A stretch of DNA of 64,000 bases, taken from contig PCDI01000015.1 of the NCBI GenBank assembly GCA_002778195.1, forward strand, positions 366,366-430,365, in the 5' to 3' direction. The number at the start of each line of letters is the position of its first letter. Positions within the stretch are counted from its first letter, which is position 1. Position numbers and translations under genes: made by a program. The notes under the pieces were generated by a model that saw only the letters and a list, made by a program, of their open reading frames with translations, searched no databases and was not told where the DNA came from. Source of the DNA: Raffaelea ambrosiae (Eukaryota > Ascomycota > Sordariomycetes > Ophiostomatales > Ophiostomataceae). Of this stretch, positions 24,188 to 36,100 are shown piece by piece.

Positions 24188-27100
24188 CTATTCTCCCAGG
24201 TAGGGAGCCATCAAGACCTCAGCGCCCGCCACATTGGCTTCCAGATAGCTCACAATCAGCTCTTCGATGCCCAGCTCGAGCGCCTTTTGCAGCCATTCCG
24301 ACATGCTGACCAGCGCATACTTCCCTCCGTGCAAAGCCTCCAGCCGCTGCGGGAGCTCGCTGAACGGCACGCGCACGTTGCTGCTGTGGTGCTGGAAGAC
24401 GACACCCTGGGGCGCGCCCCCCTCAGATCGCGTCGATCGCTTGGCCCCCTCGGCCATGTCTGTGGCCACAGCGACAATGTCCTTGAAGTCGAAGAACCCG
24501 TGCGCGTTCGGCAGATGCGGTACGGTCCCGCTCAGCAACGAGTAGCGGATCACCGAGTTCATGGCATCGTCGTGGGGTGCCCGGTCGCCAATGAGCGAGC
24601 ACGCCCGGTGGATGGTGACGGGCAATTTGTCCACCCTCTTCTGCTGTGCAGCAACAACACGTTCCAGGAACCGCTCGCTCGCCCACTTGGAGGATGTGAA
24701 CCCCTGCGAGCCGTCGCCCTCGGGCGGGTAGGCAGCCATCGACAGCGACGGGGCACCAGCAGGGATGGCGCACTGGCCCGACTGCAGGATGACGCGCGGC
24801 GACGAGATGAAATGCAGCGGGATCCGATATGGCAGCGCGAACCCGACCAGGAACTGCGTCGACAGGTAGTTTGCCTGCCGGACGGACGTGTAGTTGTTGA
24901 GGCAGTGCCCCGACGCTCCAGCGTGGATGATGACGTCGGTCGTGGCCTGCAGGCGCCGCTCCTCGGCACTGCTCAAACCCAGCGTCGGGCTCAGCAGACT
25001 GCCCGTGTACACAGCCACTTTGTGGCCTCCTCCCATCTCCTCGATCTTGGACCGGTCCTCGGCGCGCACGGCGATGCAGTGAATGTCGGCGACGTCCGGG
25101 TCGGCCACGAGGACACGCAAAATCTCGGAGCCGAGGAAGTTGGTGGCGCCGGTGAGGAGAACACGGACATGATTCGGCGACGACGGCGGCCGGGGAGGCA
25201 GGCCGGACGAGGACGCCTCGGGGTGCAGGACGGTGGGCAGCAGCTCCGGTGGAATGGCCGTCTCCTGCTCCCAGTCGATGTCTTCCTGGACGAGACTGCG
25301 CTCGTTGCTGGCCAGTGCGGCCATGCGGTCGAGACTGGGCGCCTGGTAGAGCTCGTGCAGCGGCATGTCGATACCCATGCGCTCCTTGAGCAAATTCTGG
25401 AGACGCACAAGTAGGAGCGAGCTGCCCCCGACGGTGAAAAAGTCCGTGTCGGCTCGGATGGCGACATCGCCGCCCAGAACCTCGCGCCAGAGCAGCCTGA
25501 GCTCTCCTTGGGGCACCGTCAGGGGCTGTGCTTCCGCGTCGTCCGCGGGTCTCGCCGGCAGAGACAAGGCCGCAATGGCCCGCCGGTCCACTTTGCCGCT
25601 CGGCATCGTGGGCAGCGTGTCCAGCGGAACGAAGAAGGACGGTATCATGTAGCGGGGAAGCGAGAGCTCCGAGGGCAGTCGTGCCAGCAGGGCTTGCTGC
25701 TGTTGTTCGGATTCGGCTGCTTGGCTACCCTTGGCAAAGACGACGTGCGCCACGAGGAGCTCGGGATGGCCGCGGATCGTGACGACAACGTCAGCCAGCG
25801 CACCGTGCGTGGTGTCGAGGATGGCCCTCTCGACCTCACCCAGCTCGATCCGCTGGCCGCGCAATTTGACGAGCTGGTCGTCCATGCGTCCGAGGAACAC
25901 AAGCGACCCGTCTGGCAGGAGGCAGCCCTTGTCTCCGGTCTTGTACAATGCGGGCTCCCAGCGGCGTTTGCTGTCAGCTTCCGTGGCGAATGGATTGGGC
26001 ACAAACTTGCCAGCGTTCAGAGCGGCGTCCAAGTACCCCTGCGTGACACCGCGTCCACCGATGCAGATCTCGCCTGCCTGGCCCGAGGACAAGGGCTGGC
26101 CGTCTGGTCCGAGGATGTAGATCTGCGTGTTGGGCAAGGGAAGGCCCACAGAGGAAGACTCGCCAACAATCGTGTCGTCTTCCTCAGTCGCTTCAGTCGC
26201 CTCCCGGTGTATGTCGATTTGTCGGAAAGTAGCAGCACACGAGATCTCCGTCGGGCCATAGCAGTCGGTCAGGCTTAGCAGCGGCAAATCCAGCCGCTGC
26301 AGTTCGGTAATCAGACCCTCGGAGACGGCCTCGCCACCAGAGCAGGCATAGCGCCACGTGGATGCGCATTGGCGGAGCGTGTCGGCGGCATATTGAGCCA
26401 GCATGAGGTACTCGGTCGGCGTGGCCAGAGTGAAGTTGATGCCTTCGCGGGCCATGAGCTGTGCTATCGCGGACGGGTCACCACGAGATTTCAGCGGAGC
26501 CACAACCAGCGTGCCGGCGTGGCCAAAAGCATTGAAAGCTTGCGCAATGGACATGTCAAAGCCAGGAGAGCTCTGCTGCAGCACGCGAACGCCCGAGGAA
26601 ATTCCCAAGAGCTGGCTCTTGGACGCGGCGTAATTCATGATGCCCGCCTGTCCGAGCTTGATGCCCTTGGGTGTGCCAGTCGATCCGCTGGTAAAGAGGA
26701 TAAAACTGTAGTCACCAGCGTGTTCTTCCGTATTTGGTGGCAGCGCCATGCCGTTGACATAGGCAGACTGCTGCTTCACGTCCACAAGGTTCAGTGTCGC
26801 GACTTGGACTTCTTCGGCAAGGGCCTCAACAGCAGGGGCCGTAGGGCCGTGGAAGACAAGCACGCTTGGCTTGCAAGCATCGATCATGGCCAGATGGCGC
26901 CTGGCAGGCAAGGTCACGTCAAGCGGGATGTACACAGCCTGGAGGGAGAGCACCGACAGCATGGCAGCATGGCTGTCCACGCTTGGGTGGCAGAGAACGG
27001 CAACGTGGGTGCCCATCTTGACACCCATATGCCGGAGGTCGCGAGCGATGTCCCTGACTCGAGCTTGGAGTTCCTTGTACGTCAGAGAAGTCGTGTCGTC

Positions 27101-30100
27101 CTTGATGGCCGTCGCTGCAGGGAACTCGGCCGTCACCTGCTCGAGCCTCCCAGTTAGGGTTGGAGGCCACGCAAAGTCGGTCTCGGGCCCTCGGCTACCC
27201 GGGGTCGTCGATGTCTCTGATGGCGACAGGAGATGCAAGTCGCGCAGCAACGTCGATTTTTCCACCGTTGGCAGAGTGTTCACGATGTCTGCGTACATGT
27301 CGAGCAGCCGTGCCGTTGCCGCCTTGGTGTACAGGTAGGCGTTGGAGGTGAGCTCCAACAGCGGCTTGCCCGTCGTGCTCTGACTGACGTTGAGCGTAAT
27401 GTCATACGGCGTCCGCGCATCGTGGTAGCCCACGAGCTCCATCTGGCAGCCGCCCAGGGTGCGATGCCGCACGTTGCCCACGCGGTAGTTGAAGGCAACC
27501 TGGAACAATGGCGTGTGGGTGATGGACCGCTGGACGTGCTGCCGCTCGAGAATGACATCCAACGGCACGTCGGCGTGCTCGGTTCCCTCCACCACGGCAC
27601 GCATCGTCGCGGCAACCAGATCGGCCAGCGAGCCGTCCTTGTCGATGCGCACGCTCATGGGCAGCAGGTTGGTGAAGTGGCCCACAGTCTCGCCAAACCG
27701 GCCACTGGCACCACGACCGGCATCCGCCACGCCGATGCAGAGCGGTGCTGCTGGGGCCGTGTTGTCGTCGTCGGCTGCTTGGTCGAGGAGCTGGGTGAGC
27801 AGCAGCTGCAAGGCCACGAGGTAGAGCTGCATCGCGGTAACTCCGTACCGCTGGGCGGTCTGCTTCATCTGGCGGTCCGTCTGTTCTTCGAGCTCCTTCT
27901 GGACGGCATGGTTTTCGTACACGCGCCGTGTCTTGCGGCTGCGACGGTGCGAGAGAGGAAGCAACGGCATAGCACCGCCCTTTTCGAGACCCGCGAGGTG
28001 GTCCGTCCAGTAAGCCTGGGAGGCGTCCGATACCCAGCCGTCCAAGTCCTCGTGCTGTTGGCGGCTGAAATCGGCATACGTGACCGACACAGGATCCAGC
28101 GGCAGCAGCCGGTAGGCGCGGTCGAGATCGTTGAGGAAGATGTGGCCACTGATACCGTCCATGATGATGTGATGGCAGCCGACAATGAGCGTGTGCTTCG
28201 GCGAGTCTTCGTGGCTCAGAAGGACGCACTGAAACGTCTCGCCACGAGCGAGATCCCAGCGTCGCCGGCGCAGCTCATCGAATGCGGCCTGGATCCGGGC
28301 CGGGGACGCATGCGGCACATAGACCAAGCGCGGCGGACTGCTGCTGCTGGGTTCTGTGGCAATGTACTGCTTGGTCTCCAAGGCGCCCGGCTCGGCATCG
28401 AAACGCGTGCGGTACGCGTCGTGTCGGGCCACGACCTTGTCGAGAGCGCGTTGCAGGCGAGACACGCTCAGAGGGCCCTCGACGGTGTACTGGGTGACCA
28501 GATTAAAGGTGGCCGGGTCGTCGAGGAAGCTGTGCAAGAAGTGCATGCTGGCCTGCGCATAGGACATACGCTCACTTCTCTCGACTCGTCCAGAGACGGC
28601 CACGTCTTGTGCGCTTGGCAGTGTGCGCACTATTATGGGCTTCTCCTCCTTGCTGTCTATTGTTAGCACCGGCACGGGCCGGGTCTTGGAAGCGACGGAC
28701 GGACCGGCTTCTGTGGCTGCTGTAGCTGCAGCCGCTTGGGACGGTGTATCGATGTGGTGCTCAGTCAGCTCATGGCGAGCTGGCTCAGCCGCCCCCGGGG
28801 GCGTCGTGGACAGGGATGGCGGTGATGCAGGGCCGCTGCCCGTCGACGTCGAGGGTGTCACTGGCGCATCCATATCAGGCGAGTGCTGCGGCGTCGTCGC
28901 TGCGCTGTCATGCATCTCGGGGGGGGGCGTGGCCGGCCGCTGCTGACCGGCCGCGGCCAGACGCCCCGCTGCGGTGGCCGAGATTGATGCGACGGAGTCC
29001 TGGCTCAGGATCCGCAGCAAGGGCACATCCAGCTTCCAATCTTTGAGCAGCCAGGTGCGTATTTCAACGGCGAGCAAGGAATCCAGCCCAAGACTGGCCA
29101 GCGGCGAGGCGGCATCGACGGAGTCGGCGGGGATCTTCATCATGGACTCGAGCTTGAGGCAGAACAGCTGGCGGTAGATGTCCGCAGCTTCTGCGACTGA
29201 TGCGGTCTTTTCGAGCGACGCCTGAAGAGCCTTCTTGGTGCTGGTGCTGTCCAGCGCAGAGCCCTGAGCATTGGCTGACGATGCCGGCAGAATCATGTGT
29301 GAGAGACGAGCATCGTCGTACCACTGCGGTCTCGCAGGGGCATCTGGATCGTCGACGAATGGCTGGATGCCCATGGTGACCTCTCCGTTTGTGGACAGCG
29401 ACGATGGAGATGTCGACGGCCGGCCAGCCAGAACACCCTGCAAGATCAGATAGTGGAACTCGCGTTCGGCCAGGGGCAGGTAGAATTGCGATGTGAGATG
29501 TTTTTCGATATTGGCTCCGGCACGGGTGCTACGGGCGACGTAACCAGCGTCAACGATCATGCCGACATGGATGACGGAGCCGGCCTGACCGCGCCGGCGC
29601 CGGCGCTCCACCAGGCTGGTGGTGAACATGTTGGCGGCGTGGTAGATGGACTGGCCGGCGTTGCCAAAGACGCTGCCGAGGGAGGAGAAGCAGAGGAAGA
29701 AATCGAGATTCGATTCGGAAAACACTTGGTCGAGATACAAGGTGCCGCTGACCTTGGGGCCCAGCTGCTTCTCCACTGCGGCCGCTGTGGTGTTGACAAA
29801 CAGTGCGTCCTCGAGGACCAGGGCAGCATTGGCCACGCCAGCAATGGGAGGCATGGTCTCGCGCAGTGCGGCCACCACTGTCTGGACCTGTTCGCGGCTG
29901 GTGACGTCCAGCTTGACCATCTTGACTTCCATCTCGTCATTGCTGTCGACCTGCTTGTCGAACCAGTTCTCGTGGTTGCCGCCGGGCGGGTTGCGGCTGG
30001 CCAAGACAATATGGCGGGCACCGCAGTTGATCATGAATTGGCAAAGCGACTGGCCGAGCTCGCCGGTCATGCCCACGAGGAGATATGTCCTATCCGGGCG

Positions 30101-33100
30101 GAAGAAGTCGCTGGTGTGGAGAGGTGGCACAGTCACCTGGAGTGCCTCCCGATGGGTCCAGTCCAGCACACTGATGGCAGGAATGGGTCGGCCTTGCTTC
30201 TGTTGGCCGAACTGGTCCAGTCTGGTTACCTCTGGTGTGGGTTGTACCTTCCAATCGTCGCAGTCCGCGTCGTCGCAGTCCGCGGCGTCGCAAAGGAGGC
30301 GCTTCAGATCCATGGTCCGAGGCAGGAAGATATCCCGAACAAAGCAACTCTCGGGGAGTGCTCCGAGGAGATTCACCGGCGCATCCTGGTGAGGAAAGCG
30401 CAGCAATGCGGCCGTCTTCTTCGGCAACTTGGCACGGATGGTGCGGCGCCGCTCCCGGGGAGAAAAGGCCAGCCATCCCGGCCGCTTATCAAAGTCTTTG
30501 TTGGTGCTGACCATCAGGACACTGCGCCCATGCTTTGCCATTTGCTTCTGGATCGCATAGGCCACCGCCTCTGTCGGGTCGAAAATCAGCGTCGTGCCCT
30601 GTTTGGGGGCCTGGGCCAGGGCAAGCTGGGCCAGAACACCACAAGCAATGGTCGACAGCCGCTGGGCATCGAGGATTGGAGACCGAGCGTGCCAATGCAC
30701 AAAGTTATTCTCTCCCACGTGGGCGACCGACTCGTCTCGCTTGGAGATGACAAGCACAGAGTCTCCCTCGCCGTCATCTCGAATTTTACCATAGGAGAGA
30801 AAGACCGAGCAGTCTCCATCCGCCATGAATTCATCCACTTCCACGAGGATAGGCGTGGATAACGCAACGTCCACGGTAGTATATCCGTCAGACTCCGGCT
30901 CGCCCAGCCGGGGCATGACACGAGGCTGCAATGCTGTGTAGTCGATTTCCAGGACCTCGCCCGAGCCGGCAGGTCTTTCGACCCGGCGACGGCCAGCATT
31001 GTACTGCTGGTTGGCTGCCTCGTCCATGATCACACGCGCGACCAGATTCTTGTCGCCGTCAACGACAATCTCCTGCTCGTGCGACCACAAAATCGAATTG
31101 GCCCCATCTGTCTCGCCCTCGATCGCCGACAGGCAAATCATGCGCAGAAGGTGCTGCACCACTGTCTCGGCATGCAGGGGTGTGCCCTCTTCAAAGTCGA
31201 GGAACTGCATCCGAACGTGCGGCAGCTCGAAAGCCAGAGCGCGGCCGATGCCGATGGCCATGTTGGCATGGGGATGCGCCGCGCGGCGGCCGCTCGTTAC
31301 CCACAGCACGTTCTGTGCAGACGCCAGCAGCTGCTGCAAGCCGTCCAGCTTGTCTTGGGACAGATGCTTCGAGAAGACTGGTGTGTCGAGCTCGCCCAGG
31401 TACACGACCTGGGCGTTGGCAATATCAATCGGGGGTGCGGATGTCGACGAAAGTACTCTTGCAAGCGCGTCCAGGTCAATGAATGTCTCGGTCCGGGAGG
31501 CCCACCGGCGCAGAAGGCGTTGTGTGCGCTCAGCACACTTGGCTATGGGCAGAGTCTGGCCGCCCACTATCAGCAGCGGCCCGGTCGGCGGCGGCACGAG
31601 ATCGAGCATGGTCAGCGGGTCACGCAGCAGCTCGAGGCGATCGTCGACCGCCTGGGTGACAAAGACGGAGCAGCTGTGGCGCGCAATGTCGTGCGGCATG
31701 TCGTACGCGATGGTATCGACACCGGAGAAGCCGCTCTGCTGCAGGACCTGGTGCCAGCGCTGAGCCGAGATGCCCGGGCTGGGGAACCGGCCGTCGTCAA
31801 TGCCGAGCCACCAGCCCTCGAGGCCGCCCATCAGGGCCGGCTCACGCAGCATGCTGCCGGTGACCTCGACGGCCACGAGAAAGCCACCGGGCCGGAGCAG
31901 GGAGCGCACGTTCTTCATGGTGTCAGCGAGGCGGCGCGTGGCGTGCAACACATTGGCGGCGACAACAATGTCGTACGTGCCGAGCTCGAAGCCCTGGTCG
32001 GCCGGCGCGTGCTCGGCGTTGAGGATCTTGAACTCCATCTTGTTCTGGGCCTGGGCAAAGCGCTCGGTGGCCTTTTCGAAGAACCCGGCCGAGATGTCGG
32101 TGTACGTGTACGACACATAGGCCTCGCCGATGGCGTCGAGCACGCTCTGGGTGGTGCCGCCCGTGCCGGCGCCGACCTCGAGGATCCGGGCCCGCGGGTA
32201 CTTGTGGCTGATGTGCCGCATAAAGTCGGCGACGTAGTCGTTGCATGTGGCGAAGCCCCGGCCCTCGGTGTAGATGCGCGTCAGCAGGTTGTCGCGCAAC
32301 ATGTGCTCGAGGATCTCCGTCTGGCCGCGCACGGCGGCGGGTAGGTTGTTGCCGACGGCGGCCAGCAGCGCCAAGTCGACGCTGTCGGGGTACTGGCGGG
32401 CAAAGGCGTCGATGTCGGCCCGGGTGTCGTGGAGCCACTCGGGCTTCAAAATGCCGTGCTGGCCGGCGCGGATCGGCGACACGAATGCCTCAATGGCCCG
32501 GAAGAGCGCCTGATGCTGCGGCTTAAACGTGGCAATCTCAGCCGGGTCGTCGATCTGCTCCGGCAGCGTCCGCAGGTAAAACAGCGCCGTGCGTTCGACA
32601 GCATCGATGTAGTCGTGTGCATCGTAGGCCTTGGGTGTGTATGCAGGCGTGGGCAGGCCACCGTCGCCAATGGCGGCGACATCGACATCCCAGACGGTCT
32701 TGGCAAAGAGTTGGCGGTCGTCGGCCGGGAGAGGTTCGCCTACAGCCTTGAGAATGAGGCCCTCGACCTGCACGGAGCGCAGAGCCGTGGTCAGGGGGCC
32801 GCAAATGTCGATGTCGACCTCGACAAAGGGCGTGTCGCCGGGGCCGACCAGCTGGGACTCGACACGGATCGTCGGCTCCTGACTGAACCGATCGCCGATG
32901 GCAGCCTCCTCCAGTTGCGTGAGTTCCACCACCACAGAGCGCACGCCGGCAGGGAGGTAGGTTGTGCCCATGGCGCCCTCGGCTGTGGACAGGAACGTCG
33001 CGAAGCCGGCCTGGAAGGCCACGTCGAGCACGGCCGGATGCAGAATGTGGCCACGGCCAAGCTCGCCGACGCCCCATGATGCTGAGGCAATGGCATGTCC

Positions 33101-36100
33101 GCGAGCCCGCTCGATGGACTGCAGGGTCCGGAAGGCACCCTCGTATGTGATGCCCAGGCTGCCGACAGACGTCATGAAGCGCTCGACGTCGAGCGCGGGC
33201 AGGTCGCCGTCGCCAAAGCGGCCCGCTAGAAGGGTTTCTCTGGCAAAGAGAGAGGGCGAGGGGGAAGCGCCGTCCTCCTCAAGGTGGATGGTGAGGCGGC
33301 CCTCGCTGCATTCGTACATGTTGCGCTGGTCGGAGCACGAGTAGGCCGTGAACTCGGCCTTGATAATGTCTTTGTCCTCAACGTAATCGCGATCTGGACG
33401 GCCCTTGACAGTGAAGAGCACCTCCACGCCAGCGGAGTCCTCTTCCAGCACCATGGCTTTGAGGATGCGCATGTCGTTGATTTCGACCACTCGGACCTTG
33501 CGGGGCTGCTCGCCGGAGTCCCGGGACTCCTCCTGGGCCTGCACGAAGAGTGTCGATGCCTGCACAGCCATGGACGCATAGCCGGCGGCTGGGAAGACCA
33601 CCTGGCCCTGGAACATGTGTCCACGCAGCCAGGGAATTTCTTCCAACCGCAGAAAGTTGCGCCAGGTCATCACCTGCTGGCACGCCTCGCGCACGCGGCC
33701 GAGCAGCTCATGCGGCGCATGCTGGTCCAGACGGTGCCGGCGAGAGGCACGCGACTCGTGCCAGAAGACCTGGTCGTGCTGCCAGGCATAGGTGGGCAGG
33801 TCCTTCAGGACCCGTGGTGATGGGAAGGCGAAGTTCAGGATGCTTGGCAAGGCACCCAAGTCGACACGGGACGTGCCCAGGTAGCTCCATATCTGGCCCA
33901 GGGCGGTGGACAGGGCGACCGCATCGTCGGATCCGCGCTCCAAGCAGCCTGCGTAAGGCAGGCCGGCAGGACCAGCGCCGGTCTTGTCGACAAACGGAGA
34001 GGCTTTGCAAGTTTGGTTCACCGGCCCCTTTAGCGCAGGGTGGGGGCCAACTTCCAAGCCCAGAACAAAGGGAGCGTTGGCCGCTGCCGCCTCTTCGAGT
34101 GCCCACTCGAGCGTCTGCGAGAACAAAACCGGCCGCGTCATGTTGTCGATCCAGTACTGGCCGCCCTGCACCAGCTGCAACAGCCCGGCAGTCGTCGTGG
34201 TGGTGCCGCGCGGGTAGACAGACGAGTACCACCGGCAGTCCGGCTGGGGCTCTTGCACTTGGATGTCCAGCTTTTCCAGATACGCCCGATACGTCTCCTC
34301 GCAGCGCAGCATGTGCTCGGAATGGTACGCTGTGTCGACGCGGAGCACCCGGGCAAATGTCTTTTGGGTGTCCAGCACTTGCTGTGCTTCCGCAATGGCG
34401 TCCGCGTCGCCTGACAAGGTCACGCTTGACGGGCTATTGCTGGCGGCGACCGAGATGCGGCCCCGGAAGACCGGCTGGGCACAAAATTCGGCAGCCTTGT
34501 CATACGACAGGCCGGCTGCCATCATGCCGCCACGCTGGCCCGCTTTGCCACATGCCAGATGCGCGACCAAGCCCCGGTAGTACGAGATGCCCATGGCGGA
34601 GCGGACATCGGTCAAGACACCGGCGGCATACGCAGCGCCGATTTCGCCGGACGAGTGTCCAACGACAGATTCAAACCGAACCCCAGCCTCGCGCAGCACG
34701 TCCACGAGAGCAATCTGGATGGCCGTGCACAAGGGCTGGGCGAACTGCGCCTGACCAACACGCGACGTCTCGGGACCAGCAGTCAGCTCGTCTATGAGAG
34801 ACCACGTGGGCGGATTGACTGGCAGCGTTGCAAGAACCTGCTCGCAGGCAGCCAGCGAGGCCCGAAACCGCGGAGAGCACTGCAGCAGAGCGCGGCCCAT
34901 GGCGGGCCATTGTGCGCCTTGTCCGGTAAAGACGCCGAGGATGCGGGAGTTTTGTTGTTTTGGGGTGTCGACCGCCCGGATGCCAAACTGGTCATTGGCC
35001 GGTTTGGCCGCTTTTTCTTCCAAGGCCTCCAGAAGAGCCCGCTGATTGGAAGCGACAATGGGCCAGCGAAACGCAAGTGCGGACCGCCGACGGTGGAGGA
35101 CCGTGCTCAGAGCGTCTAGATCGACGTTCTGGTGATGTGCCAAGTAGTTGGCAAACTGGGAGAGGGTGCTGCGCAGTGATGCGGCGCTGTTCGCGGAGAA
35201 GACAAAGAGGCGGGGTAATGATGCGCCCGGGGCATTCGTTTGGTGTTGTTGTTGTTGTTGAAGGAGGGGAGTCTGCGCCTGTTGTGCAGCCGTGAAGGCC
35301 TCCTCCTTGTCAAAACTCTCGAGGATGACATGGGCGTTGGTACCACCAAAGCCAAAGCTGTTCACGCTGGCGCGCCGGGGCTGCCCGTTTGTGTCGGGCC
35401 ACGGCAGAGCCGCCGTCGGCACTTCCAAGTGGTCATAGAACGGTGCCACGGCCGGACTAAGAGAGGAAAAGTGCATGTTGGGCGGGATGGTCCGGTGCTG
35501 GAGGGCCAGCGAGGCCTTGAGCAGACCGGCCAGACCCGCGCAGCCTTCCAGGTGGCCAATGACCGTTTTGACGGAGCCGCAGTAAAGGGGAAAGGACCTT
35601 TGGAACGGTTGTTGCTGTTGTGGGAACGTCACAGGGAAGAAGGCGTTGGCAATGGCACGGGCTTCGACCGGGTCGCCGGCCTGTGTGCCGGTGCCGTGGC
35701 ACTCAAAGTACTGGCAGCCGTCGGCGACGGCGTCGAGACCAGCGCGCCGGTACGTCTCCCGGATGAGGGCAGTCTGGGCCTCGGAGCTGGGCATGGTGAT
35801 GCCGCCTGTGCGGCCGTCCGAGTTGATGGCCGTTTCGCGCACGATGCACTCGATGTGATCGCCATCCGCAACGGCTCGGCTCAGTGGCTTGAGCACGACC
35901 GACGCACAGCCCTCGCCGCGGCCGTAGCCGTTGGCGGCCCGGTCCCACATGCGGCAGCGCGAGTCCCGCGAGAGCATGTGCATGGTCGACTCGGAGAGGT
36001 ACATGGACGGGTCGAGCAGCAGGTTGACGCCGGCCACAATAGCCTGGTCGGCCTCGCCATTCCGGAGGCCCTGGACAGCCTGGTGCAGGGCCACGAGCGA

